Shown one piece after another: positions 33,667 through 44,059 of a stretch of DNA of 64,000 nt. A program made the translations under genes and the position numbers. Origin of the DNA: Gautieria morchelliformis (Eukaryota; Basidiomycota; Agaricomycetes; Gomphales; Gomphaceae). Every line of letters begins with the position of its first letter. Position 1 is the first letter of the stretch. Where the stretch lies: NCBI GenBank assembly GCA_015179125.1, contig WHVA01000051.1, positions 1-64,000 on the forward strand, in the 5' to 3' direction. The notes below the pieces were generated by a model, which ran no database searches, had not been told where the DNA came from, and saw nothing but the letters and a program-made list of their open reading frames with translations.

Positions 33667-34164
33667 TGTTGGGTGCATTTATGCTCCTGCACCAAAATCA
33701 AGCATAATATATTCAATTTGTTGTATGGTTTTTCAATCTCTTCTCACATTGTTCTTGTACCATGCATCCATTTCTCTGATTATTTTCGAAGTTTTCCAGT
33801 CACTCCCTACCTCTCCATTTCATTTTGTTATTTCTACTTTCACAAGCGGCTGCACCCAGCAGAGTCTGAAATGACTTCGACGCGCGAGCTCTTGGGCGCT
33901 AAAGGGCCAGGTAGTAGTACATGCACAGTGAGACAGATTTCCCCCTCTCTCAGTGACAACTAAATTCACTGAGAGAGGCAAGTAAATTAGTCTAGTGTTC
34001 TTTCGATTTATTGACCTAGAAATCCTCTGTAGTGAATTAATTTCTAGGTAGTGTATAATATATTTATAGTGATAACTAAATTCACTGAGAGAGTGAATTA
34101 ATTTCTAGTCTATTCCTTTGAGCAACAAGTCCATACCTACTGCCTATAATTCCTGTCTACTACA
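33667..34164 (+). repeat. 5' LTR of a Ty1/copia element
   Basis: Begins TGTTGGGTG and ends CTACTACA, directly followed by the primer-binding site. It contains the inverted repeat CTCTCTCAGTGA/TCACTGAGAGAG (33945-33977). A reverse-oriented copy lies at 4003-4445. It inserted into the LINE 5' region. Confidence 0.85.
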
Positions 34165-34176
34165 GGGTTATGGGCC
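34165..34176 (+). other. Copia primer-binding site (initiator tRNA half)
   Basis: GGGTTATGGGCC follows the LTR immediately. It matches the complement of the anticodon stem-loop of initiator tRNA-Met (expected GGGTTATGAGCC), the half-tRNA primer type known for copia and Ty5. The ATG in it (34170) is also the first codon of the open gag frame. Confidence 0.7.
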
Positions 34177-35645
34177 CCGGAGACACTTCTGAGAAGCTAT
34201 TGGGTGTTGAGAAGCTTGCTACTGATGGAAGTAATTGGCCATTGTGGCGAGCTACTCTCATCAGCTATTTCGAGTCCAAAGATCTACTCAAGCATGTAGA
34301 AGGGAGAGTCACTCGACCTCCTGATCCTCCAGTTATGCCCCCAGGCGATATTCTTACAGAAGCTGAGGAAACTCAGATGGATAAGGCTGAGGAGAAGCTG
34401 GAGAGATACCTTTCTAGAGAAGGACAAGCCAAGACCCAAATTATCGTCTCAGTGTCAGAGTCATTAGCTCTGATGCTACAGAAGCAAAAGACAGCAAAAG
34501 AGACTTGGGATGCACTGGTCAATGAAATGACCAAAAAGCCCAAGATGGTCTTCACCAGCTTGCAGAGACAACTCCGCAGTATGAGATGTCCTGAGGATGG
34601 AGACTTGAGAGATCATTTGGACAAGGCCCAAGACCTATATGCTCATCTTAATGAGATGGGAGCCAGAGTTTCTGAAGAAGAATTCATGGACATTATCCTT
34701 GCGTCACTTCCACCATCCTATGAGGCAGTCATGAACGCCCTTACCACTTCGCTTGAAGAATGCGGGATGCCATTAGTCCCTGATAATATTATTAGGGTAC
34801 TAAAGGCTCAGTATGACAGGAAGAAAACACTCCCGCAAGAAGAGCAGGTGTTTATTGGTTCATCTACTAAGAAGGACCAGAAGGCGCAGAAGGCGCATAT
34901 ATGCACCAACTGCAAAAAGCCTGGACATTCCATCGAAAATTGCTGGGCTAAAGGAGGTGGTAAAGAAGGTCAAGGACCACGTCAGAAGAAAAAAGCCAAA
35001 GGCAAGAAGAAGAAGAAGAAGGGTAAAGCAAAAGCGAATGTTGCCAAAGAAGAGTCCTCTTCTGAGGAAAGTGATGATGGGCATATTGCCTTCACCAATT
35101 TCGACGAGTGCTCGAATTTCAATCTGAGCACATCCTCAGGAGTTATAGTCATACTCGACACCGGAACAACATCGCATATGACTCCTCACAAAGATTTACT
35201 GAGGAACTACTGTCAATTCTCACAGCCAAGGACTATCTGAGCAACCAACAAAGGCACCTTTGATGCCTTCGGTTCAGGACTGCTCGTATTATCCAATAAG
35301 GTTGGAGATAAAACAGTAGAAGTCACTTTGCAGGATACATACTATGCACCAAAAATTGCTGCTACCCTCGTCTCTATTGGTCGGTGCGATGATGCTGGCT
35401 ACGATATTTGACTCGGTGGCCAGAAATGCACAATATCTAACGCTGCTGGAAAGGTATTGATGCAAGCACCGAAGGTCAATGGCTTATAGCGACTAGACCT
35501 CCAGTCACCAAGTGCTCAAGCCCATATGTGTTTGTCTGCCATGGAAATTCATCAAAAAATGGGGCACATCTCACAGAAGTCCCTACAACATCTATTAAAT
35601 CGTGGCATGATATTGGGCATTGAACTGAGCTCCACAGGCGATAAT
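34170..35645 (+). pseudogene. Ty1/copia Gag-protease-integrase fragment
   Basis: A 356-codon frame gives a copia Gag (LATDGSNWPLWRATLISYFE, ETWDALVNEM), a CCHC knuckle (CTNCKKPGHSIENCW), a lysine-rich linker and the protease motif DTGTTSHMTP. A TGA at 35238 ends it. The same frame continues as ATNKGTFDAFG...TLQDTYYAPKI and GAG-pre-integrase MGHISQKSLQHLLNRGM, with further stops. Homology ends near 35645, so integrase, reverse transcriptase and the 3' LTR are missing. Confidence 0.88.
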
Positions 35646-35705
35646 ATGAGATTATCGTACAATAATATTGCCGCCCAGGGAAATAATCTTTCCCACAGTT
35701 ATTAG

Positions 35706-37006
35706 ATGCACGTGACTGACGCGTGTTTAGGACCATATATTCTGCACACGCTGCTCCATCCTCGCTGCTCTCCTTATGCCTACTGTCAACCTCCACCAGC
35801 GAAAAACACTTCTTGCCACTGTTGTGCCCCTACTCCTGGCTCTGGAATTCACCCCTCTGGCACCACACCCACTGAACTGACTGATGACCTGACCCCTGAC
35901 GACACACTTTCCATCTCAGTCATCTGCAGTTCTTTGCCCAAGGTCGTCCCACACCCAGAACAGGGGGGCGAGCGGATAACGCCGGAGTACCTCCGGCAGA
36001 TGAGTGAGGCCGAGTGCATCTGGAGGTTCAGGTGAGTATACACTACACGTGAACGCTTGAACAAACTCACAAAAACCACATTAGGTTTACAGCAGGGGAA
36101 CTTCAGCTCCTTGCGGATCTTTTGCAGCTCCCGAAACCTCTCATCACAGCCGCCGGGAGCCACGCAAGTGCCCTCGAGGTGATCTCACTTCTTTGTGCAC
36201 GCCTGCGGAGCCCAGAGGACCAGTGGTCCTTATCCACGAAGTACCACCGTCCTCAGTCCACTATCTCCCAAATCACCAACGAGATGGCCTCTTTCATCAA
36301 TGCCTGGTGGGGCTTTCTCCTTGACTGGGACCGGCATGGGCTTTTGTCCCCGGAGAAGCTTGGCGAGTACACCGATGCCCTTTACGATTTTGGAGCACCC
36401 TGTCGCAGCGTCTTTGGCTTCATCGATTGCATGATCCAGCAGACGTGCCGGCCAGGGATGTCTCAGGAGCTTGCCTACACCGGTTACAAGAAATGTCATG
36501 GCATGAAGTTTCAGGGGGTTGTCGTCCCCAACGGGTTGATTGCGCATCTAGCTGGCCCATACAGGGCCCCACAGAACGACGCTGGAGTCCTGAAGGAAAG
36601 CTCACTGCTCCAGCATCTCGAGCAGTATGCGATTCAGCCTGGGTCATGGGAAGGGGATGCACCCGGGGATCGTTATTTCCAGTTTTACCGTGATTCAGCT
36701 TATGGGGTGAGCCCCTTTATCGTGAGTCCCTATTCCACCGTGAATGCGCTTACCCCAGAACAACGCGCATGGAACACAGCAATGGGTGGAGTACGGATAT
36801 CCGTGGAGCACGGCTTCGGCCTTGTGTTGCAAGATTGGCCGTTCCTCCATGCCTTTTGGAAGCACAAGATATGGGGGAATGCGTGTGGCACCATGTACCG
36901 CGTTGGTGTTCTCCTCACAAATGCGCATTCGTGCTTGGAGCTGAATCAGACTTCCCTTCGTTATTCATGTCCTCCCCCTTTCCTCCAAGAATACTTCCAT
37001 GAATAG
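35706..37006 (+). CDS. PIF/Harbinger-type DDE transposase
   Basis: Exon 1 ends at 36031 (EAECIWRFR) and a 53-base intron (36032-36084) joins it to exon 2 (FTAGELQLLADLLQLPKPL). Exon 2 carries the DDE_Tnp_4 domain: first Asp in VFGFIDC, the block YTGYKKCHGMKFQGVVVPNG, LAGPYRAPQNDAGVL, second Asp in YRDSAYGVSPF, and Glu in RISVEHGFG. All three catalytic residues are present. The first exon is doubtful: a protein-like start in another frame (MPTVNLHQRKTLLATVVPLL, ATG at 35776) suggests one frameshift near 35875. It is convergent with the SANT/Myb-like gene. Confidence 0.85.
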
Positions 37007-37285
37007 TCATGTTCTCTAGCAGTTTATGCATGTATGCCACCCCTGTCCCTGTTTGTAGAGCCAACAAACAATTTTTAGGTCTTTTTTTTTTTTTTTTAAG
37101 AAAACCTTTTTTTTTGTCAAGAAAAAATTATTTTGTCAAATTTGTCAAGAAAACAAATTTTTGGGCCAAGAAAACAATACTTTGCAAGTGAGACATCTCA
37201 AACTAATTATTTTTTTTTGCCAAGAAACAAATAATTTGTCAATTTTGTCCAAGAAAACAATACTTTGCAAGTGAGACATCTCAAA
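37007..37285. repeat. Intergenic tandem duplication between convergent transposon genes
   Basis: A 44-base word (starting CCAAGAAAACAATACTTTGC) occurs exactly at 37166-37209 and 37249-37292, period 83. Around it are A/T runs with CAAGAAAAC and TTTGTC words. The second copy overlaps the last codons of the minus-strand gene. Confidence 0.85.
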
Positions 37286-38491
37286 CTAATTAAGGAGCCC
37301 CTGCCGCAAGATATCCAGGAGCGCTGTGCTTGTCCTCTCCTGCTGGTCATTTGCACGACATGTCTCCTCAAGGAGCGCCTGGCATGCCTTCCTCTCCTCC
37401 TCACGTTCCGCCTCACGCAACTTGCGGTCCTCTTCGCGCATCTTGCGTGTCTCTGCACATGTTTCCTCCAGGAGCTTGACCAGTCGTGTAGTTTCAGTCC
37501 TCCGCCTCCCTCCCACACAGGAACATTTCCATCCGAAGCTCTCACGCGTATCTGTCCCAGATATGCTCGCCAATTGACTGCCATCATTCTCCTTCTCAGA
37601 AATCCCAACCGATGGAGATGGGGAGCGTCCTCGCTTCTGCCTAGGTCGCCGGCATATCACCATGGCATCTCGCATAGTCTCTCCCGCATCCTTCGCCGCG
37701 TTCTGAACCTATTGATTAGATAGTTAGTAGCCAATAAATATCATGAACAAAGTCCTTCACTCACCTGTTTTTCACGCTCCTTCTGCTCCTCCCTGGTCCC
37801 TTTCGCCTCCAACTTGAGATGCTGCACGGCATCCAGCTTCCCTGAGAGCGAGGCCAACAGGGCTGGATCGCGCTCCCACTCTTTACCAAGAGCAGACCGG
37901 GGAGTCTTCTTTTTTCCCCCCTACTCTCTTCTAGTCAGCGTGCAATTTATATAAAATAATTATGCTAGGACGCACCTCCACCCAAGTGAGCAGGGATGCC
38001 ACTTTGTTCTTGAGTGTGTCCGGCTCACGGTTCAGGTAAGACCCACTCTCTTGCACGCGCCTGGCCACTTCTTTCCAGTGTTCACCCAGCTTTGCCTGTG
38101 GTGCCATGTACGGGTTGACCTCGATCACAGCGCGGAGGAGTTGGTCGAGGTCAGGCAAAGAAAAGGCTTCACGCGCCTTGCGTGAAGATATGGGTTGTGA
38201 CCCTAGCACACCTGACGCGTCCAACCCGGTGTTCGATGACTCGTCAGGTGTGCTAGGGGGTGCAGCGACCGAGGTAACGAGGGAGAGGGTGACAGCCGGT
38301 GGATGGGGTGCGTTAGTAGAGTTAGAGAAAAGGGTGGGACTGAGCCTTTCCTCAATCCCACCTGCTTGTGACGCGATCGGAGTGCTAGGGGTGTTATAAA
38401 AGACAGCGGGCGGGATTGGCTGCATACTCACATGCGACGCGGTGGTGGGCTGGAATGGACGCGTGGGTGTGGGCTGGAGTGGACGCGACAT
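37286..38491 (-). CDS. SANT/Myb-like DNA-binding protein of a PIF/Harbinger-type element
   Basis: Three exons in phase 0: 38491-37976, 37920-37765 and 37708-37286, about 364 residues. After a Pro/Ser-rich start comes the SANT/Myb-like region (FSLPDLDQLLRAVIEVNPYM, KLGEHWKEVARRV). A charged coiled-coil-like C-terminus follows, rich in Glu and Arg (LVKLLEETCAETRKMREEDR). PIF/Harbinger elements encode such a partner that brings the transposase to the element ends. All splice sites are GT..AG and the frame is open throughout. A good splice acceptor at 38513 would also join it in frame to the last hAT exon. Confidence 0.75.
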
Positions 38492-38511
38492 TGCTAATAT
38501 TTTCTCATGCG

Positions 38512-41500
38512 CCTGTAGGATAGGATTAGCAGTTCGGCGTACTCCGCAACTAATATATATTACAAACTAATATTGTCTATTACCTGCAGGGCCTCCACTA
38601 CATCACCTTTCAAGCGGTTATGCCGCTTGCTGATCGTGATACCCGAGCTGGAGAATGCACGTTCACTCAACACCGAGGAGGCCATGATTGGAAGGTAATC
38701 ATATGGCAGCGAGGCCCAAATAGGGAAAAGGCATTCGTGGCACTAGGTTTGCATCAGCGATCTCATCTAATCAATGAATATATATAAGGCTTACCCCCCA
38801 CCACTCAATTAGCCCCATCCCATCGGGTATCGGCTCCACTGGTCCAATGTACCCTCGGTATGCCTGGAGCCAGGGGCTTTCGCTGTCTGACATGTCGCTG
38901 GAGAAGCTGGATGCAAGCACCAAGTGAGCTGGCACGTCTTCTTCTTCATCGCCACTCAGTGCGCCCAATAGATCCTGGAACCGATGTTTCTTCGGGTTTG
39001 GAACTGCATCGGATGGTTTGGGTGCAGCCCTTGATGCATCCCAACGCTCCTTGAACTGCAGGACCAGTGAGTGGAATAATAGACCAAACAATAGGTGACT
39101 CACAATAGCTTTGACCGTTTGTATCACCCTGTCCACCAGTTCATTTCCCCAGTGTTTTTCGAAATGTGTCATTTTTTGTTCAGGGTGAAGCACTGCCATC
39201 CAATGTGTTAGCATGCAGGGACTACTTGTATATATGCTACTGACCCATAGCCATTATATACGCTTGTGATTCGTCTGTTCTGTTATAGTATTGGGTGAGT
39301 TTATTAATGCCGGCAGTAAGTGGTCCGTGGAATTCGTCGTATCCAGACCGTGCAATGAGGCGGCTTGACCACGCCGTATGGAGACCTTCTAACCCTGGGA
39401 TTGCAAGGTACAGCGTAGGATACTGTTCAGCTGAGAACTCATGCTGCGTGGCGTCAGCAAACTGATACAGGGGAGATGCTTAGAAATGACTTAGTTGCAT
39501 AGCCAGGACAAACTTACCCGAAGGAGCTGTATAAAGGCCTTCACCGAGTCCCATTCTCCTGGGGTAAGTGACAGCTTCATGAGTTTCAGGGACTTCGTGC
39601 AATCCTTCTCAAGGTGTGCGATTTCGAGTACAAACCGGTTGACATGCTACAGGGTCACGTTTATACATATGGATATATACTTGTAGTGAGTACACACCTC
39701 TTTATTGCGATTGCTCTGTTGAGCATGATATACGTGGATGGCCAGCGTACAACCATGTCGAGTAAGAGGGTGGTCGGCTGCTCGACCTGGTTTTGGACCT
39801 GGAGCATACGGTATACTTCCTTGCATTTGGCTGAAGACCGTTCCTGCTTACAGGAATGGTTGTTAGAATGTACCCATGGACAGTCTGCAATGGGTGTACA
39901 TACCTTGACACAAATCGCACGGATAAGTCCAACAGCATCTCGTTTCAATGCCTCGGTGTCTGGGATGTGATTGTCGGGCTTATCCGCATTGTAATGCGGG
40001 GAGTGTGAGTGCGCGGCAAGAAGGGCTTGCGTTGCAAGATTGATGGAGTGCGCGAGACAGCTATAACCAATAGTTAAATGTAAATAACTTGTTGAAAAGA
40101 AAAGCACATACCGGATGCGTTGTTCTACTGGACAGAACGATTGTCCTGTGCGCTCCTTGATGCGTCGGGCCAACTCCTCCATCATTGTGGTATTATTAGA
40201 GGCATTATCACAGGTCACCCACCCGATCTAAAGGAATAGGCTGTCAGTTAGAGAGTGTGTACATACCTTATGGACAGCCCCAACACGGTCTAAGACTTTG
40301 AACAGGACTTGACCAAGCCACTTACCGGAATGGCCGCCGTTGACATGTACAAAACCAACAAGAGAATTCTGGAGACTCATTATACCTCCCAAATCCTTTT
40401 CAACCCAGTGACAGGTGACGGCAAAATACCCATCGACATTCGAGGCCTGCCATGCATCACATGTGCAGGAGATCAAACCTCAAATATCGGTGCCCTGGTC
40501 CGCGAGTTGTAGTCACGTTGGTTACAGAATAATTGCGTGTACTCACCTTAAATCTTCTCTTGAGATCACGCAAATGACCCTGCAATAGCTCTAAGACTTT
40601 GCTGTGGGCAAGCTTGTGGCCAGGAAGCTTGAGTTTCTCCTTGGCACGAGATGCCATTTCGAGCATTTCTTTGAATTGTGGGTTATCAAACACCGATATA
40701 GGCTATGCACATAATATAAGTCAATGAATACAAGTGATAATATGACGAACATACCTGATCGGTCGCAATCATCCACTCTACTGCGAGCTGGACAAACGTC
40801 TCATCGGTATATGGAGCTACAGCCGCTTCCGTCGCTCAGGAGGGAGCTGGTCCAAAGTGTGTCGTCAGTACACTGTTCTGCGCAAGCCTGGCTTGCCTAA
40901 CCACATTTGGCAGTTTGTTGGTAAACCCAGTCTTAGAACACCACTCTTGGTATTTTCCCTAAATGGGTAGTTAAATATCTAATGGGAATTTTGGATGGAC
41001 TAAAAAATCACCTCATGCATCGACTGGAGGTGGCGTCGCAGGGTGCTGACATCGTTCACAAACTGACCTTAGACCGATCATGTTTTCTGGGTTCGGACAA
41101 AGTCAGCGATGATGAAATTCTGGGAGGCTGCCACGACTGCCCACATGCACGGTGACGCACCGACACAGCTTGCAGTCCATGATAAGTAGTTGACTTGACG
41201 AGGATCGAGCTAACATGTACCGCCAGTGCAACTTGAAGCTTGAAGCCTTGTACGCAATTAGGGAATTGTAACTCTGATGCTTACTGAGGTGAGGTGACTC
41301 GCTCTGTCTTCAAGTTGATGAAGACATGATCATTAATTAATTGCTCAGGCAACAAATAGCAAAGTCTTGACTAGCTGCTTCAATACCGTCTAGATCTTTC
41401 AGCCACCCTTCCGGGTGGGTGTCGTCATGATTGATAGTTGCCGGGGGTAAGGCTGGATCAGCTGAAACTGAATTAGATGTACTTATTAATAAACCCAATA

Positions 41501-41786
41501 TAATAATAATATCAAATCACACACCCAGGGCGGGGACAGGCACTGGAACCTCCTTGTCCTTTTGCTTACCGGTAGGTTTGGAAACGGTAGGTTTGGGTTT
41601 CTTTCTTTTAGGTTCCTCTGCTTGCCCCAGCCTCCTAGTGCCGTGAGGCTGGCCTGGGACTTTCACCGCATTACTCAGATCCAGAAGCGCCGCGCTTGGC
41701 TTCACCACGCGGCCCAAACTGCTTTTAGATGGCAGAGGGCCCATTTCCTGGATTTCCTCGTCGGAGCTGTCGATGACACGCGGCAT
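38512..41786 (-). pseudogene. hAT-family transposase gene, decayed
   Basis: Many short exons on the minus strand from an ATG at 41786 (MPRVIDSSDEEIQEMG). A BED-finger-like region ends FVNDVSTLRRHLQSMHE (about 41050); then come CTCDAWQASNVDGYFAVT (about 40450), WVTCDNASNNTTMMEEL, CLAHSINLATQALL and MVVRWPSTYIMLNRAI (about 39760). The C-terminal hAT dimerisation segment is SSVLSERAFSSSGITISKR (about 38650). In-frame stops are seen near 41080, 40837 and 40480, several as TGA. No active protein is expected. Confidence 0.85.
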
Positions 41787-41860
41787 GGGCAACTTATGAA
41801 GAGTAGTAGATTCAATAGTATGCAGCGACGCAAGTCGCTGCATTAAATACTAATACCCAC

Positions 41861-42016
41861 CCAAAAGCCCGGGCTTAAGGGCCAGGCTCAGGGCTTATGA
41901 AAACGAAGCCCGGCCCTGCTCCTCGGGCTTTTGGAGGCCTGGGCTGGGCCGGGCTTGGGCTTTTTAGGGCTGGGCTCGGGCTCAGCCCAGGCCTAGGCCC
42001 AAGCCCGGAGAACACT
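41861..42016. repeat. GGGCT/AGCCC-rich segment, possible hAT subterminal end
   Basis: Dense runs of GGGCT, GGCCTGGGCTGGGC and the complementary AGCCCAGGCCTAGGCCC make a self-complementary, very GC-rich stretch just upstream of the hAT start. Such sequences are common near hAT element ends. No matching other end was found. Confidence 0.45.
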
Positions 42017-42019
42017 ATT

Positions 42020-42880
42020 CGAGTCAAACGGGTGACCTTAGCTAAGCATGACCCAACGGTCCTGTCTGCATTAATTCACAACTTCTCTACTCTCCAAGAA
42101 TTACACATTTCATCCATCACCTTCAACGGATTCAGAGACTTTGCAGCACTCATAGTTGCGCATCCCTTCCTAGAATGCCTGGATCTCGAGTTCATCTTCT
42201 GGAAGTCGGTGACCATGGAAAGGCACTGGGAGAATGTGTTTAAGGAGTATCCTGACTTGCACTCACGGTTACGGTGCATAAAATTGCATCCCATATCTCA
42301 GCGTGATTGATTGGCTGTCATCTTACTATCACATTCTGCCTGTTCATACGCTCACTCAATCATCCTATCCCATCCATCAGGCTCCCCAGATGGCGAGGCT
42401 TCTCCAACTTATCGGATTTTCCCTCGAACACCTCACCTTCTCCATTTATCAATTCATTTCAGAGTCTCCTGGTATGAATTTCCCTTTGTGGAAGCTTTCA
42501 TCTCCCGTTGACACCATGTTAGAGAAAACAAATATGGACCTCTTATCATCTACCACAGGGTTACGAACTCTAACTTTCGACAGCCTTTTACTAACTCTAC
42601 AAGATGCACAAACTTATGCATGGCTTCCTGTCTTGCTCTCCCAGGTTACATCCTGCTATATCGAGGAAATATCATTTGTTTTGATCTGGAGCCAACTCCA
42701 CCTAATTGAGACAGTGGATCTAAAGCTGGTACAGGATATTATCACCAAGCCTGTTTTCAGTGGATTGAAGAGAGTTACTTTTCGATGGAGTGGCGCTGTG
42801 GATCTTGTGGAGGGCAGCCAAGCAATTAGGGTGCGAATGGACCAACTGGATGAAATGGGACTACTTGTGTTCCACTGAGG
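42020..42880 (+). pseudogene. F-box/LRR-like protein fragment
   Basis: Two open pieces in different frames. The first (to 42309) reads leucine-rich strands such as LIHNFSTLQELHISSITFNG and LIVAHPFLECLDLEF. The second (about 42387-42878) reads ARLLQLIGFSLEHLTFSIY, GLRTLTFDSLLLTL and FSGLKRVTFRWSGAV. This is the pattern of basidiomycete F-box-type proteins with degenerate LRRs. The N-terminus, with any F-box, is missing, and an intron or frame break joins the pieces near 42310-42380. Confidence 0.55.
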
Positions 42881-42997
42881 AAAACCATCTTAAAACTCAA
42901 ATAAAGGCTATGATTTGTAGCTCATGTAGATATACCCCAAGACAGTTAGTTGATTTTGCTTTATCCTCAAACATCTTCACATCAGAAACCATGCCAA

Positions 42998-43038
42998 CCT
43001 GGGCCGATGTGCCCTTCAGGCATTCTCTTGCATGGTGG
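42998..43038 (-). pseudogene. Relic of Ty3 Gag zinc-knuckle sequence
   Basis: The 40 bases before the family-B LTR (CAGGCATTCTCTTGCATGG core) match 1330-1370, where they encode part of a CCHC knuckle (HHAREC) on the minus strand. The family-B LTR starts at 43039. Confidence 0.5.
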
Positions 43039-44059
43039 TGTCATGACCGGTTTATTTCTCCTACGGTGCTACATCTATGTTCCCCTTCGTCACTCCCTAG
43101 CATCTTCGCCAGAGTTCGCCGCACCCACCGACCACTCCCCTCCACGTCCACTCTACTCACTGTTCGCCCCATTCTCCGAACCGCTATTCGCTCCTCGCAC
43201 ATTTCGCCAGCAGGCACGCCATCAAATATGATCGATACCAGTCATCTGGCATGATGGTTCATCATTAACCCCATCATCTTCTTAATCCAACCCCATTGGG
43301 CGTTCGTATGGCCAAAGTGTGTTCGCAGAACGTCTCTTCCATAGGTCGTGCGGGATCAACCCAGTAAACGAAGAGTCCGTGCAGGGTAGCATGTATGTGG
43401 GTCCCAAGACATGGTTTTGCCCATAAGTGCCTTCGCCCCCTTACTCTCCGTCGTTTCATGTTCGCATTCTCCCTCACTCTATTGTAGGTTTATTCCATCT
43501 ACTTAGTATCATGAGTGCGCACCCCTATCCGACCCTAACTCACGACGGCCTCTTTCCTATTCGCTAATACGTTGCGAACATTCGATATAAGTAGTTTACA
43601 TTCGCATGTATATTCCCCAGTTCAATTATCATACGTCGTTCATCTTGTGCAAATTTGATCTCGCTGTGGTCATCGTCTTAAGCCTTCTCTTGGAGATTTC
43701 TATCTTCGACTAGCAGAGGACTTAGGCGCCACTGGTGAGTTATCATACTTCATCTTCGTTACCTTAGCCTTTGAACCATTTTCTGTGCTGTTGGCGAAGG
43801 GATTGTCGCTACTTAGACAGCCCTTCCGTGACACCTTGCACATTGCATCGTCAAGTGTCACGGGCCATTTCGCTACGACTGTAGATAGGGTGAGCCCCGT
43901 CCGGGCAACCCTCTTACCTTGTGAACATTCATTGGTTCACCTATTCGCTGAATGGCATACTTATTTGCACAGGTTATTCGGCCATTTGCTGTGTTCACTA
44001 ATACACGATATTAACGCCTAAAAACCAATCTTGACAGTATAATTGAACTAACAGCTACA
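43039..44059 (+). repeat. Ty3/gypsy family B LTR, most complete copy
   Basis: 1,021 bases from TGTCATGACC to CAGCTACA, directly upstream of gypsy internal sequence. It is dense in TATTCGC, CATTCGC and TTTGC words. Diverged copies or fragments lie at 513, 1739, 2529 and perhaps 4446. Confidence 0.8.
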
